A stretch of DNA of 64,000 nucleotides, from contig NZ_CANMNK010000010.1 of NCBI RefSeq assembly GCF_947499265.1, positions 1 through 64,000 on the forward strand, read 5' to 3'. A program made the position numbers and the translations under genes. Shown piece by piece: positions 1-11,295 of this stretch (positions are counted from its first letter, which is position 1; every line of letters begins with the position of its first letter). The notes beneath the pieces are model-generated. The model made no database searches, was not told where the DNA came from, and saw only the letters and a program-made list of their open reading frames with translations. The DNA comes from an uncultured Roseobacter sp. Lineage in GTDB: Bacteria > Pseudomonadota > Alphaproteobacteria > Rhodobacterales > Rhodobacteraceae.

Positions 1-1520
1 CCTTCGCGAATGATCCGGCCCTTGCCGATCTCCAACACCTCGCCGCGCTCGGGCAAGGCCACGCCTGTGCCATTGCCGCGCGGGTAGCGGAAGGCAATCG
101 GACCGGTGTCATGCGCCGCTGCCGTAGCGACCATATGCACTAGTTCCGCCTCATCCGCTGCGGCCATCACCACCATGCCCGGTAGGGCGCTCAGATAGCC
201 AATGTCGAAGGCCCCGGCATGGGTGGCCCCATCGGCCCCCACCAGACCGGCCCGGTCGATGGCAAAGCGTACGGGCAGCCCTTGCAGCGCCACATCATGC
301 ACCACCTGATCGTAGCCGCGCTGCAGGAAGGTCGAATAGATCGCGCAGAAGGGTTTGAGCCCGCTGGCCGCCATCCCGGCGGCAAAGGTCACGCCGTGCT
401 GTTCGGCAATGCCCACATCGAAGACGCGAGACGGGAACCGTTTGGCCATGCGGTCCACGCCCGTCCCGCTGGGCATCGCGGCAGTGACCGCAACGATATT
501 GGGGTCTTCGGCAGCCAGCGCCGTCAGCGCATCGCCAAAAACGCCCGTGTAGGAGGGGGCATTCGCCTTGGCCTTGGCCTGCACCCCGGTGCCGACGTCA
601 AACTTGCTGACCCCGTGGTACTTGTCGGCGGAGCCTTCGGCGGGCGCATAGCCCTTGCCCTTGACCGTACAGCAATGGATCAGCACCGGGCCGGTGGCCC
701 GTGTCCGCGCGCTGCGCAAGACGCTGAGCAATTGGCCCATGTCGTGACCGTCGATGGGGCCGATGTAGTCAAACCCAAGCTCTTCGAAGAAGGTGCCCTT
801 GCTTTCCAGCCCGGTGACCATCTCACGCGCCCGGCGCGCCCCTTCGCGCACCGGTTTTGGGGCCAGCTGTTCCATGCCCTCGGCAACTGCTGCCAGACCG
901 CCAAACGGCCCGATGCGCGATAGATCGGCCAAGCCGGAGAGATAGGACGACATCGCGCCTACCGGAGGGGCAATCGACATCTCGTTATCATTGAGAATGA
1001 CAAAGAGACGCCGCCCTTCGGCGCCGGCGTTGTTCATCGCCTCATAGGCCATGCCCGCGCTGATCGATCCGTCGCCGATCACCGCGACAGCATCGCCCGT
1101 GGGCCGCCCCATATCGCGCCCGACGGTGAACCCCAGGGCGGCGGAGATGGAGGTGCTGGAATGTGCCGCGCCAAAAGGATCGAATTCGGATTCGCTGCGT
1201 TTGGTAAAGCCGCTGAGGCCCCCACCCTGTCGCAGAGTGTGCATCCGGTTACGACGGCCGGTCAGGATCTTGTGCGGGTAACACTGGTGCCCCACATCCC
1301 AGATCAGCTTGTCTCGGGGCGTGTCAAAAACCGCGTGAATGGCAACCGACAGCTCCACCACCCCAAGCGAGGATCCCAGATGCCCCCCGGTCTGGCTGAC
1401 GGCTTCGATCACTTCCGCGCGCAGCTCATCGGCAACGGAGCAAAGCTCCCGGTCGGACATCTCTCGCAGGTCCGCAGGTCCTGCCACGCGGTCAAGGGTC
1501 GGGGTCACTGGTTTGGTCAT
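1..1520 (-). CDS. dxs: 1-deoxy-D-xylulose-5-phosphate synthase (partial, C-terminus outside window)
   Basis: This enzyme condenses pyruvate and glyceraldehyde 3-phosphate with thiamine diphosphate, the first step of the MEP isoprenoid pathway. It supplies precursors for carotenoids and the bacteriochlorophyll tail. Translation from ATG at 1520 gives [20 protein letters not shown], followed by the family motifs [31 protein letters not shown] and the ThDP-binding [15 protein letters not shown]. About 506 codons are present; Dxs is usually about 640 residues, so the C-terminal part of the transketolase-like region is missing. It lies downstream of pufC in the same direction, the usual place in Roseobacter-type clusters, but a terminator-like hairpin separates the two. 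Confidence 0.95.
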   Translation of the reverse strand, partial: MTKPVTPTLDRVAGPADLREMSDRELCSVADELRAEVIEAVSQTGGHLGSSLGVVELSVAIHAVFDTPRDKLIWDVGHQCYPHKILTGRRNRMHTLRQGGGLSGFTKRSESEFDPFGAAHSSTSISAALGFTVGRDMGRPTGDAVAVIGDGSISAGMAYEAMNNAGAEGRRLFVILNDNEMSIAPPVGAMSSYLSGLADLSRIGPFGGLAAVAEGMEQLAPKPVREGARRAREMVTGLESKGTFFEELGFDYIGPIDGHDMGQLLSVLRSARTRATGPVLIHCCTVKGKGYAPAEGSADKYHGVSKFDVGTGVQAKAKANAPSYTGVFGDALTALAAEDPNIVAVTAAMPSGTGVDRMAKRFPSRVFDVGIAEQHGVTFAAGMAASGLKPFCAIYSTFLQRGYDQVVHDVALQGLPVRFAIDRAGLVGADGATHAGAFDIGYLSALPGMVVMAAADEAELVHMVATAAAHDTGPIAFRYPRGNGTGVALPERGEVLEIGKGRIIRE

Positions 1521-1584
1521 GGCGCACATCTCCGATTTGTCGAAGGGTGCGAAGCTCTTGCCAAAACCTCGGGATCACCCCCCG

Positions 1585-1628
1585 GAAAAAGAAAGGCGTC
1601 GCATCCGGCCTGAACCGGTTGCGACGCC
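1585..1628 (-). terminator. Rho-independent terminator after pufC
   Basis: Arms GGCGTCGCA (1595-1603) and TGCGACGCC (1620-1628) pair perfectly over 9 bp, with an inner CCGG/CCGG pair. On the minus strand the stem is followed by TTTCTTTTT. It lies 120 bp past the pufC stop and before dxs, so it should end or attenuate the puf transcript. Confidence 0.8.
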
Positions 1629-1748
1629 AGGTTCCTGTAGCCAACAGGAAGGGAACCGGGGTGCCTAAGACCCCGCTGCCCGGATCAAGGAAGCCAATGA
1701 TCCGTGCACGGCTGTGCCTTAGGGCAACGCATCACGCTGCCCAAAGGC

Positions 1749-2864
1749 TCATTCATAGACCGGCGCCTCAGTCGTCGCGAGCTCAGGCCAGTCTGCGATC
1801 ACATTCAGACCCTGCATCGGCTGCTGGTATCCTTTGTGACAGGTCTTGCATGCTGCTTTCGGCGCATCGGCATAGATCGGGCCGAGACGTTCAGCAGGAT
1901 AGGTATCTTTGAGCGGCACCAGATAGTCGGTGTTCAGCTCTTGTACCATCAGGATGCCCAGCGAGGCGGTGCCCCACTGCGGTGTGTTCTCCGTGCCGTC
2001 ATAAAAGGCGCGGCTGTTGTGACAGAAGACACAGTTCACCCCGAGGCTGTTGGCGAAGTAGTTCATCAGCGAATAGGTGCGCTCGGTATCCTGGATGGAG
2101 GCGTAATCCTCGCCGCCCGGCACCCCCGCCTCGCGGCTTTCCAGCGAGTGCACAGCGATTGTTTCGCCGTCCAGCAGGTATTTTTCAAGCGCGTCCGATG
2201 GCAGGGAAGTGGATTGGCTCAGCGAGGTGACGCGGTTCTGATTGGATGACCAACCCGCTGATGCCTGGTTTACCGGGCTGATCTTGAACCAGACCTCGGA
2301 AGGCACATGTTCGCCGCGGTGGCAGGTATAGCAATTCACGCCGACCTGCTTTTCAGCGTTCACATGGCCGTCCCAGTTTTCGTTGATGTTCTGGGTCATC
2401 TGGATCATCCGGCGCGCGACCACTTTGGTATAAAGCGTGTCTTCACCGTAGGTCTCAAGGTCACCCTCGCCGTGGCAGTAAACGCAACCTTCCTCGGGCG
2501 AAACCCATTGGGTCATGGCGTTCATCACCCGGTTGAAGTTGTCTTCGGTCAGATCGCCCAGCACCTGGACATTTTCGTAGATGTCCTTGGCCAGATCCTC
2601 GCCCCCTTCGGGCACATAGGGCTCCTCGGTGTAGTAATCCTCAATTGTTGGGTCGGGCACCGTGCGCACAACGTCGAACTCGGGCACCGACATGCCGGTG
2701 CCCCGCGGCCCGGTCTGCAGCGAGGTCGTTTGCGCCGGGTTGCCCGCGGTCACGATCAGCGCAGCGGCAAAGACCGCCCCGCCGATGGCGCCAACCAGGA
2801 TCGCCGGGCCAAAGATATTGGTCGGGTTATCCGCATTCCATTTGTCAAACCACTTGGGAAACAT
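1749..2864 (-). CDS. pufC: Photosynthetic reaction centre tetraheme cytochrome c subunit
   Basis: PufC sits on the periplasmic face of the reaction centre and re-reduces the photo-oxidised special pair. The 371-residue product carries four CxxCH heme sites: CVYCH (127-131), CYTCH (178-182), CVFCH (278-282) and CKTCH (339-343). Residues about 20-40 form one hydrophobic segment without a lipobox cysteine, so it is probably held by an uncleaved N-terminal membrane anchor rather than a lipid. It starts 3 bp after pufM; the end of pufM (GGAGGAG) provides the ribosome binding site. It takes the place that pufX has in Rhodobacter. Confidence 0.97.
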   Translation of the reverse strand: MFPKWFDKWNADNPTNIFGPAILVGAIGGAVFAAALIVTAGNPAQTTSLQTGPRGTGMSVPEFDVVRTVPDPTIEDYYTEEPYVPEGGEDLAKDIYENVQVLGDLTEDNFNRVMNAMTQWVSPEEGCVYCHGEGDLETYGEDTLYTKVVARRMIQMTQNINENWDGHVNAEKQVGVNCYTCHRGEHVPSEVWFKISPVNQASAGWSSNQNRVTSLSQSTSLPSDALEKYLLDGETIAVHSLESREAGVPGGEDYASIQDTERTYSLMNYFANSLGVNCVFCHNSRAFYDGTENTPQWGTASLGILMVQELNTDYLVPLKDTYPAERLGPIYADAPKAACKTCHKGYQQPMQGLNVIADWPELATTEAPVYE

Positions 2865-2867
2865 GGG

Positions 2868-3860
2868 TTACTCCTCCTTCCCAATAAAGGCTTCGTAGGA
2901 ACCGTAATCCGCGTAGCCATATGATCCATCATACATCGGCGCGAAGTTGTGCTCCTGTGCCCAGATGAACCAGTTGTCGACCACGGTGCCGGTCAGCAGA
3001 ATTCCGATGCCGCCCGTGATCGGGGTCAGCACCGCGAACCACCAGGCCCATCGGTGGATGCCCTCCATCGTGGCGTTAAAGCCCATGGTCCAGCGCCAGA
3101 AGAGCGCGGCGCGTTCCGTGGCGGTGCCGCGGTCATAGATCTGTTCCAGCTCGCGGTCGCCGCCGTAACGGGTGACCGCCAGGATGGTGCCGCCATGCAT
3201 ACAGAAGAGCAGCACAGAACCATAAAGGAACACGATCGAGAGACAGTGGAAGGGGTTGTAGTAGAGATTGCCGTAGCGGATCGAAAACGCCGTGGTCCAG
3301 TCAAGGTGCGGGAAGATGCCATAGGGCACCGCTTCTGACCACGATCCCATCAGGATCGGGCGGAAAAGACCCAGCACCAGGAACAACCAGACGGCGGCAG
3401 CAAAGCCCCAGAAGATATGCTTGCCCATCTTGTGCTGCTGCGCCAGCAGGTAGGCGCGCAGGAGCCATGTCAGCACCGACACCAGCAGAAAGAAACTGGC
3501 GATGATGTACCAGCCGCCGTCGTTCAGCGGCGGCATGGTCAGCCCGTATTCCGGCGAGGGCGGCTCCAGCGCCAACCAGAAGAGTTGCCGGATGAACTGC
3601 GGGATCGACCAGCCGACCTGCGCCAGCATGTTGAAACCCACGATCACGAACCACGCGATCCCGGTGGCAAAGGCGACCATGCTGGTCCAGCCCCAGTAGT
3701 AGGGGCCGATCTGACCATTGCCCACCAGACCGGCAAGCGTGTTGAAGAAGGGCTTGCCGACACGCTCGTCGATCATGTTGTTTTCGTTGTCCATGCCCCA
3801 TTCAGGCGTGCCCTGGACCTGCACTTGGGTGAAGATGTTCTGATACTCAGGTGTCCACAT
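2868..3860 (-). CDS. pufM: Photosynthetic reaction centre M subunit
   Basis: This is the membrane subunit that with L binds the special pair, bacteriopheophytins and quinones. The 330-residue protein has the five-helix pattern and conserved stretches such as [20 protein letters not shown] and [20 protein letters not shown] place the start at ATG 3860: it has GGGAGG 9 nt upstream. An in-frame GTG at 3866 would leave only about 3 nt after that site. The gene begins 2 nt after the pufL stop, so L and M are translated as a coupled pair. Confidence 0.96.
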   Translation of the reverse strand: MWTPEYQNIFTQVQVQGTPEWGMDNENNMIDERVGKPFFNTLAGLVGNGQIGPYYWGWTSMVAFATGIAWFVIVGFNMLAQVGWSIPQFIRQLFWLALEPPSPEYGLTMPPLNDGGWYIIASFFLLVSVLTWLLRAYLLAQQHKMGKHIFWGFAAAVWLFLVLGLFRPILMGSWSEAVPYGIFPHLDWTTAFSIRYGNLYYNPFHCLSIVFLYGSVLLFCMHGGTILAVTRYGGDRELEQIYDRGTATERAALFWRWTMGFNATMEGIHRWAWWFAVLTPITGGIGILLTGTVVDNWFIWAQEHNFAPMYDGSYGYADYGSYEAFIGKEE

Positions 3861-3862
3861 GA

Positions 3863-4711
3863 TCACATCCCTCCCACGGCGATGGGTTCACCCCAGATCG
3901 GCAGGTCAAGCCACCAGTTCCACCATTCGGGCCAGCCCGCCGTCCAGACCGGACCGGAGATGATGATGCAGACGGCAGAGAAGAAGACCGCGTTGATCGC
4001 CAACAGATACCCCAGACGGTGAATGCCCAGCGTCCCGATGGAATAGCCGATGAAATCGCGAAAGAATGTGTCTTCGTCGTCCGGCGTCTTGGCCTCTTCG
4101 CCTTTCTCGGGATTGGCCGCCGACAGGATCAGCCCGCCGTGCAACGCCAGCGCCAGCGTGGTGGTGAAAAAGAGCGTCACCGCCAGCATATGGGCCGGGT
4201 TGTAGTGGAAGTGCAGATAGGCGTAGCCGGTGTTGCTGACCCAATCGAGGTGGCTGAAGATCCCATACGGGAACCCATGCCCCCAGGCCCCCATCAGCAG
4301 CGGGCGGAAAATGACCAGCGTCACGTAAGCCAGAATCGCAAAGGCAAAACCGACGGGCACGTGATAGCCCATGCCCAGCTTGCGGCAGATCTCAACCTCG
4401 CGCAGCGCCCAGGAGATGAACGCGCCCGTCGCGCAGATCGTGATGATCTGCCACAGGCCACCCTCCAGCAGCGGTGCGAGGCCAAGCCCATAGCTCAGGT
4501 CCGGCGGGGCGATGTTGATCAGCCAGGGATTGAAGGTTCCCTGCTGGCTGGCGCCCCAGAATATCAGAATTGTCCCTAACAGGGCGAAGAACGCTGTCGT
4601 GACACCGAAGAAGCCGACGTAAAAAGGCCCCACCCAGAAGTCGAACAGATCGCCCCCAACCAGCGTCCCTCCGCGGACGCGATATTTTCTTTCGAAGCTG
4701 AGCAATGCCAT
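3863..4711 (-). CDS. pufL: Photosynthetic reaction centre L subunit
   Basis: This is the partner of PufM in the type-II reaction centre core. From ATG 4711 the product begins [15 protein letters not shown] and is 282 residues, the normal family length. It contains the conserved [18 protein letters not shown] opening and the [25 protein letters not shown] region with the bacteriochlorophyll and iron histidines. An in-frame ATG at 4717 exists, but only the 4711 start has GGAG at proper spacing (7 nt). A 260-bp structured spacer separates it from pufA. Confidence 0.96.
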   Translation of the reverse strand: MALLSFERKYRVRGGTLVGGDLFDFWVGPFYVGFFGVTTAFFALLGTILIFWGASQQGTFNPWLINIAPPDLSYGLGLAPLLEGGLWQIITICATGAFISWALREVEICRKLGMGYHVPVGFAFAILAYVTLVIFRPLLMGAWGHGFPYGIFSHLDWVSNTGYAYLHFHYNPAHMLAVTLFFTTTLALALHGGLILSAANPEKGEEAKTPDDEDTFFRDFIGYSIGTLGIHRLGYLLAINAVFFSAVCIIISGPVWTAGWPEWWNWWLDLPIWGEPIAVGGM

Positions 4712-4769
4712 CTTCATTCTCCGCGTATGTGCGGCGCACCCGTCATCGGGCGGCGGCCGTCAGATTTAA

Positions 4770-4866
4770 GCGTTTCTCGGAATATCTGATAAATCCATTG
4801 TCGCTTAACGTGTTGAAATCTTTGATTTCAGGCGACGTTAAGTGCTGCAGATCTTTCCGAAAACGC
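4770..4866 (-). promoter_or_regulatory. Nested intercistronic stem-loop between pufA and pufL
   Basis: Four nested arm pairs are visible: GCGTTT/AAACGC with CGGA/TCCG (4770-4781 with 4856-4866), ATCTG/CAGAT (4784-4788 with 4848-4852), CTTAACGT/ACGTTAAG (4804-4811 with 4835-4842) and TGAAATC/GATTTCA (4814-4820 with 4824-4830) around a TTT loop. In Rhodobacter a stem-loop at this position blocks 3' decay and raises the pufBA to pufLM mRNA ratio; the same role is inferred here. The 4712-4971 spacer contains no convincing gene. Confidence 0.75.
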
Positions 4867-4971
4867 TATCCTTTGTTCTGGGTTCGCCGCGGGCAGGCAC
4901 GCACATCTTTCCGCCCGCAGCCTTTTCTTCGTCGGTCTGCCAAAGACGCGCCTTGCCGCACGCCTTTTGGG

Positions 4972-5130
4972 TTATTGACCGCCAGCGGCAGCTGCCGCTT
5001 CGAACCAGTTCAGCCCGCTGCTCAGAACCACCAGGTGGATCATTGCAGCCAGCAGGAAGAGGAAAACGCCCTGCGCCACAAAAACGCGACGTGGGTCGAA
5101 GATCAGCCAGATCTTGTAGAACTTTGCCAT
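4972..5130 (-). CDS. pufA: Light-harvesting 1 (B870) alpha polypeptide
   Basis: This small LH1 ring subunit binds bacteriochlorophyll and carotenoid around the reaction centre. The 52-residue product starts [20 protein letters not shown] and has one membrane helix with the [10 protein letters not shown] histidine that ligates bacteriochlorophyll. It ends in an Ala/Gly-rich tail. It lies 12 bp after pufB and before the stem-loop spacer that precedes pufL. Confidence 0.96.
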   Translation of the reverse strand: MAKFYKIWLIFDPRRVFVAQGVFLFLLAAMIHLVVLSSGLNWFEAAAAAGGQ

Positions 5131-5142
5131 CTCTATCTCTCC

Positions 5143-5295
5143 CTAACCGAACCAGGGACGCCAGATGTAAGTCGCCAAATGTGCGACCACAGCAACTGCC
5201 GAAAACAGCCAGAGGCCGCTCATGTAGACAGAATGCAGTTCTTGCGCCTGTTCGTCTGTAAGACCTGTGAAGGACAGGTCGGTGTTATCAGCCAT
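5143..5295 (-). CDS. pufB: Light-harvesting 1 (B870) beta polypeptide
   Basis: This is the LH1 beta subunit, 50 residues, [20 protein letters not shown] to the C-terminal WRPWFG. The conserved His39 in VVAHLATY is the bacteriochlorophyll ligand, and WRPWF is the typical beta C-terminus. A strong GGAGGA site lies 7 nt before the ATG, consistent with the high expression LH1 needs. It is followed directly by pufA. Confidence 0.96.
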   Translation of the reverse strand: MADNTDLSFTGLTDEQAQELHSVYMSGLWLFSAVAVVAHLATYIWRPWFG

Positions 5296-5350
5296 AAATA
5301 TTCCTCCGGAACGTTATGCTGACGCCGCGCACCCCGCGGCCGGGTCCTTT

Positions 5351-5371
5351 GGGGGTTGCCCCCCTCGGGGG
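5351..5371 (-). promoter_or_regulatory. GC hairpins in pufQ-pufB spacer
   Basis: The 182-bp spacer between pufQ and pufB holds two mutually exclusive short stems: GGGGG (5351-5355) with CCCCC (5359-5363), and CCCCC (5360-5364) with GGGGG (5367-5371). They could influence processing of the puf mRNA ahead of pufB. No gene is seen in this spacer. Confidence 0.4.
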
Positions 5372-5477
5372 TCTGTCCGCCTTTTTGAGGGGCGGTCAGT
5401 CTTTCACCTCGACAGGCGCACAACAGTCGAGAGGTCGGGTCGCACACTCGGCCTTGCCGCCTCATGTGCGATAGGGT

Positions 5478-7388
<1,911 letters not shown>

Positions 7389-8969
7389 CTATACCATCTG
7401 CGCGGCTTTCGCCGCCCTTGCTTGCTTTTCGAGTTTCTTCTGATGTTGCGCGCGGAAGTCGGGGCGCAGATTTGGACTGCCTTCCCAAACACCCGCGGTG
7501 TCGCCTTCACCCACATCTTCGAAGAAGGCTTTCATATGCGCCATGCGATCCTTGTTGCCGATGGCGGCATTGATCACCTCGGCCAGCGATCCCGCACCGG
7601 CAACACCCATCAGGGGCCGCGCTGAAATCAGGTTGGTGAAATAGAGGCCGGGAATGCCCAGCTCCTTAGCCTTCTGTACCACCGGGGTTGTGCCAATGGC
7701 CAGATCCGGCTGCACCGCTTCCATCGCCGCACAATCATCTTCCAATGAGGCTCTGAACTGCACCTTGGTGCCTTTTGCCGCCAGCCATTCTGCATCCGCT
7801 TCGGACCAGGGCGACTTCGCACAGGCTGTCCCCACATAGGGCACCGTTGCACCGCTTTCGATCAGCAGACGCGCCACCAGCAACTCGGAGCCCTCATAGC
7901 CCGAGAGCGTGATCGTGCCCGCGATGGGCTTGCCCGCAAGCGCGCCCTTGATGGCTGGCAGGACCGCGTTTTGCGCCGCTGCAATCTTCTCAGATGAAAC
8001 ACCGTAGGCCGCGCCGATCCCCGCCAACCAGTCCGCCGTTCCGTCATGCCCCACAGGGGCGGAGCCAACGACCGTCCGGCCCGCCGCCTGAAACTGGCGC
8101 ACGGCATCGGTGTAGAAAGGATGGATCGCCGCCACGACGCCACAATCGAGCGCCGCGTAAAGCTCGCGCCACTCACGACACGGCACAACCGGTCCAGCAG
8201 CCAACCCCATGGGGGCCAGCATCTGGCCAATCATCATCGGATCCGCCGGGAACATCTCGCCCAGCATGGCAACCGTCGGGCGATCATGCTTGCCCCCCTG
8301 CGGCCGCGCCACAGGCCCGGCCTCGATCTCCTTGCGGGCGTATTCCAGCATCGCCCCGGCCAATACGTCCTTGGCCTCGGCATGGGTCGGCACACCGAAC
8401 CCCGGCACGTCGATGCCGACAATGCGCACGCCGTTGATCTCTTCCGGCAGCAACCGCAGCGGCACGCCGGAGGCGGTCGGCACACAGAGGTTGGTGACCA
8501 CAATCGCATCATAGCGATCCGGATCCGCCAACTCATGCACGCTTTCGCGAATATCCTCAAAGAGCTTGCCGGTGACCAGCGTCTCGGAATTGAACGGCAC
8601 ATAGCCCACCGACCGGCGCGCACCATAGAAATGCGACACGAAGGTCAGCCCATAGACGCAGCAGGCCGAGCCCGACAACATCGTCGCCACCCGCTTCATC
8701 CGCAGGCCCACCCGCAGGGAGCCAAAGGCCGGGCACATCGATTGGGGTTTGTCATGCGGACCCATCGGATAGTCGGCCTTGAACTTGTCGAGCAGGTCAG
8801 ACCCGCCCGCAATGCGAGCCGCCTCCGCCATATCGCCGCCGGAATGACATCCCATGCCGTCCTGCGCGATATCGGGTACCTCGCCTGCCACACGTGACAC
8901 GTCGCCATGGGGGTGACCCTTGATCACCTCCACCTCGGCGGCATCGTCATATGTGACTTCCTTGTTCAC
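7389..8969 (-). CDS. bchY: Chlorophyllide a reductase subunit Y
   Basis: This is the second catalytic subunit of chlorophyllide a reductase, sharing a 4Fe-4S cluster with BchZ. The 526-residue product has the conserved GCHSGGDMAEAAR, YPMGPHDKPQSMCPAFGSLRVGLR and SGSACCVYGLTFVSHFYGARR motifs. The start is GTG 8969 with GGAG 9 nt upstream. The reading frame is open back to the stop of the small orf upstream, and the first 38 residues are less conserved, so a later ATG (codon 39, DGM) is possible. Confidence 0.95.
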   Translation of the reverse strand: MNKEVTYDDAAEVEVIKGHPHGDVSRVAGEVPDIAQDGMGCHSGGDMAEAARIAGGSDLLDKFKADYPMGPHDKPQSMCPAFGSLRVGLRMKRVATMLSGSACCVYGLTFVSHFYGARRSVGYVPFNSETLVTGKLFEDIRESVHELADPDRYDAIVVTNLCVPTASGVPLRLLPEEINGVRIVGIDVPGFGVPTHAEAKDVLAGAMLEYARKEIEAGPVARPQGGKHDRPTVAMLGEMFPADPMMIGQMLAPMGLAAGPVVPCREWRELYAALDCGVVAAIHPFYTDAVRQFQAAGRTVVGSAPVGHDGTADWLAGIGAAYGVSSEKIAAAQNAVLPAIKGALAGKPIAGTITLSGYEGSELLVARLLIESGATVPYVGTACAKSPWSEADAEWLAAKGTKVQFRASLEDDCAAMEAVQPDLAIGTTPVVQKAKELGIPGLYFTNLISARPLMGVAGAGSLAEVINAAIGNKDRMAHMKAFFEDVGEGDTAGVWEGSPNLRPDFRAQHQKKLEKQARAAKAAQMV

Positions 8970-9041
8970 GCCGTCATGCTCCAGAAAAGCGCGCCACTGA
9001 AATGGCCGCGCTTGATCGCAGGTTGCGAGATGGCAAACGGA

Positions 9042-9200
9042 TCAATGCTCTTCATTCGGATTCCCCACCGTGCTGGGCTCCGCCGTCCGCGGCAGGAAAC
9101 CGATATCTTTCAGCAGCCGCTTGATCTGATCGGCCCGCGCCGTGCGCAATTTCTGATCGATCTCGCTTTTCAAGAAATGGTCCTGATGCTCATGCTTCAT
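9042..9200 (-). CDS. Small orf between bchX and bchY, unknown function
   Basis: A 52-residue orf, [20 protein letters not shown] to VGNPNEEH, starts inside the last codons of bchX: the string ATGAAGCATGA carries both its start and the bchX stop, an 11-nt overlap. It is charged and helical-looking (KSEIDQKLRTARADQIKRLLKDIGFLPR) with no membrane segment or cysteine. It sits between two subunits of chlorophyllide a reductase, and the overlap implies translation coupled to bchX. I do not recognise a family. Confidence 0.6.
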   Translation of the reverse strand: MKHEHQDHFLKSEIDQKLRTARADQIKRLLKDIGFLPRTAEPSTVGNPNEEH

Positions 9201-10224
9201 CGTAGACAACCTCCAGTGACGGCTTGGGCGCTGCATTCTTGCCGCGCATGTCCATGTCGGTCGCCGGTTCCAGCACGATGTCGCCCCCCGTCTCGGAGGC
9301 ATCGAACAGACCCAGCAGACCATCCTGATCCAGCGGCGTGGGCCGCATCGGCGGCGCTTCCGCGACGTTCTCTCCCAGCTCGGCAAAGAGCGATCCCCAT
9401 TGGGATTTGTCGGTGCCGACAATCTGATAGTTTGCGGATTTCTTGCGCAGGTCATCATCCTGCGGGATCGCCGCAAGGATCGGGATATCGACCGCCTTGG
9501 CAAAGGCTGCCGCCTCGCCGGTGCCGTCGTCCTTGTTGATGACCAGACCGGCCACGCCCACATTGCCGCCGAGCTTGCGGAAGTATTCCACCGCCGAGCA
9601 GACGTTGTTGGCCACATAGAGCGACTGCAAATCGTTGCTCGCCACAAGGATCACCTTCTGCGCCATGTCGCGGGCAATCGGCAGGCCAAACCCGCCGCAG
9701 ACCACGTCGCCCAGGAAATCGAGCAGCACATAGTCGAAGTCCCAATCATGAAAGCCCAGCTTCTCCAGCAGCTCAAACCCGTGGATGATGCCACGTCCGC
9801 CACAGCCACGTCCGACCTCCGGCCCGCCAAGCTCCATTGCAAAGACTCCACCGCGTTTGAAACAGACATCGCCGATCTTCACCTCTTCGCCTGCAAGTTT
9901 CTTGCGGGTCGAGGTTTCGATGATCGTCGGGCAGGCCTTGCCGCCAAAGAGCAGCGAGGTGGTATCGGACTTCGGGTCGCAGCCGATCAGCAGCACGCGT
10001 TTGCCCTGCTCCGCCATCATGTGGCTGAGGTTGGCCAGCGTGAAAGATTTGCCGATCCCGCCCTTGCCGTAGATCGCGATGATCTGGGTCTTGGACGTGG
10101 GCTCGCCCTGCGGCACTTCCAGCGTCGGCTCCGCCGATGCCTCGTCGCGCAGGCGTTTGTCGAACTCCTTCAGATTTGGCACATCGCCCGACGCCGGGCG
10201 CTTTTCGTCAATACCATCTTTCAC
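9190..10224 (-). CDS. bchX: Chlorophyllide a reductase iron protein (BchX)
   Basis: BchX is a NifH-like ATPase that delivers electrons to BchYZ. The 344-residue product has the P-loop YGKGGIGKS near residue 52 and the two cluster-binding cysteines in GRGCGGRG and DVVCGGFG. It starts with GTG at 10224, overlapping the bchC stop (GTGA), and its end overlaps the small orf downstream. The N-terminal extension before the P-loop (about 45 residues) is usual for BchX and longer than in BchL. Confidence 0.97.
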   Translation of the reverse strand: MKDGIDEKRPASGDVPNLKEFDKRLRDEASAEPTLEVPQGEPTSKTQIIAIYGKGGIGKSFTLANLSHMMAEQGKRVLLIGCDPKSDTTSLLFGGKACPTIIETSTRKKLAGEEVKIGDVCFKRGGVFAMELGGPEVGRGCGGRGIIHGFELLEKLGFHDWDFDYVLLDFLGDVVCGGFGLPIARDMAQKVILVASNDLQSLYVANNVCSAVEYFRKLGGNVGVAGLVINKDDGTGEAAAFAKAVDIPILAAIPQDDDLRKKSANYQIVGTDKSQWGSLFAELGENVAEAPPMRPTPLDQDGLLGLFDASETGGDIVLEPATDMDMRGKNAAPKPSLEVVYDEA

Positions 10225-11162
10225 GCCGCGTCCTTCCAGTTCAGAATCATTTTCAGGCAGGCCGGATCAGAGAAGGCCTGCGCGTAGGCCGCCGGGGCCT
10301 CCGAGGCAGGAGAGGTATGGGTGATCAGCCCGTCCAGGCTGAGCGTGCCACTCTCCACCAGAGCGCGGGTCGCCGCGAGATCTTCGCGCGTCCATTCCGC
10401 GGCAACGCGGAACCGCGCCTCTTTCATGAAGGCGGGCGGAAAGGCGAAGCTGATCGGGGTCGTGTAGAAACCGGCCAGCACGATCTCGCCGCCCTTGCCG
10501 ATACGTCCGACCAGATCATTCAACACCTCGACACTGCCGGAAGCGTCATAGATCGACATGTAGTCGCGCCGCGCGTCCTCCTCGGGGGACATCACCGTGT
10601 ATCCTTGTGCGCCATCCCGGCGGGTCGGATCGATTTCCCAGACCGTGGGGGCGGGTGCGCCGGCGGCAATTGTCAGCCGCGCCAGCAGGCGCCCCAAGAC
10701 GCCGTGACCGACGATGAGGTCTGGCATGCATTTGTTCAGACCGGCCATCGTGTGGCGCGCGGTTGCGGCCAGCGCCAGCAAGGCACCCTGCGCACCGAGG
10801 CCCGCATCGATTCGCGTGACCCGGTCCGGGGCTGTCACAACCCGGGAAGCCGCGCCGCCAAACAGTCCAAACGCGCCATCATAGCAATTCGCCCCGGGAA
10901 CAAAGACATGATCGCCCGGGCGATAGCCTGATGTGGGTGCCGCTTCGATCACTTCGCCCACGGCTTCATAGCCGGGCACCAGCGGATATCCCATGCCGGG
11001 GAAGGGTGGCATTTCACCGGACCAGAAGAGTTTTTCGGTGCCCGTGGAAATCCCGGAATGCTGAATGTCGACCACCAGATCATCCGGCCCCGGCGCTGTC
11101 AGCGTGAGGCAATCTACGTCCAGATCACGCGGACCTTTCAGAAGAACTGCGGTGGTATCCAA
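10221..11162 (-). CDS. bchC: 3-hydroxyethyl bacteriochlorophyllide a dehydrogenase
   Basis: BchC oxidises the 3-hydroxyethyl group to acetyl, a late step towards bacteriochlorophyllide a. The product is 313 residues of the zinc-type alcohol dehydrogenase/MDR superfamily, with [36 protein letters not shown] and a [11 protein letters not shown] nucleotide-binding region. I use the TTG start at 11162: it has AGGAG 6 nt upstream and gives the expected [12 protein letters not shown]-terminus. Three PpsR boxes lie directly upstream (11199-11276), so this is the first gene after a strong redox-controlled promoter region. Confidence 0.94.
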   Translation of the reverse strand: MDTTAVLLKGPRDLDVDCLTLTAPGPDDLVVDIQHSGISTGTEKLFWSGEMPPFPGMGYPLVPGYEAVGEVIEAAPTSGYRPGDHVFVPGANCYDGAFGLFGGAASRVVTAPDRVTRIDAGLGAQGALLALAATARHTMAGLNKCMPDLIVGHGVLGRLLARLTIAAGAPAPTVWEIDPTRRDGAQGYTVMSPEEDARRDYMSIYDASGSVEVLNDLVGRIGKGGEIVLAGFYTTPISFAFPPAFMKEARFRVAAEWTREDLAATRALVESGTLSLDGLITHTSPASEAPAAYAQAFSDPACLKMILNWKDAA

Positions 11163-11198
11163 GTCTCTCTCCTCACCTGCGCTGCGGACCCCGATCAG

Positions 11199-11216
11199 TG
11201 TCAGAGACTCATTACA
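11199..11216. promoter_or_regulatory. PpsR box 1 upstream of bchC
   Basis: TGTCAGAGACTCATTACA fits TGT-N12-ACA. It lies 37 bp upstream of the bchC start codon and is the closest of three boxes. Confidence 0.75.
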
Positions 11217-11232
11217 CAGACTGTTATCTCTC

Positions 11233-11250
11233 TGTCAGTTTAAGCTGACA
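11233..11250. promoter_or_regulatory. PpsR box 2 upstream of bchC
   Basis: TGTCAGTTTAAGCTGACA is a nearly perfect palindrome of the TGTC-N10-GACA type and the best match in the window. It is centred 42.5 bp from box 3 neighbours on each side on average, close enough for cooperative binding. Confidence 0.85.
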
Positions 11251-11258
11251 TATTTTTG

Positions 11259-11276
11259 TGTCAACTAGATTAGACA
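11259..11276. promoter_or_regulatory. PpsR box 3 upstream of bchC
   Basis: TGTCAACTAGATTAGACA fits TGTC-N10-GACA. It lies in the crtF-bchC gap, 8 bp after box 2, so the pair may bind a PpsR tetramer side by side. Confidence 0.85.
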
Positions 11277-11295
11277 CTTTTTGGAGGTCTGGAGA

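Noticed and set aside
219-923. 234-codon plus-strand frame at the left end
   Set aside because: It is antisense to dxs, whose motifs are clear on the minus strand.
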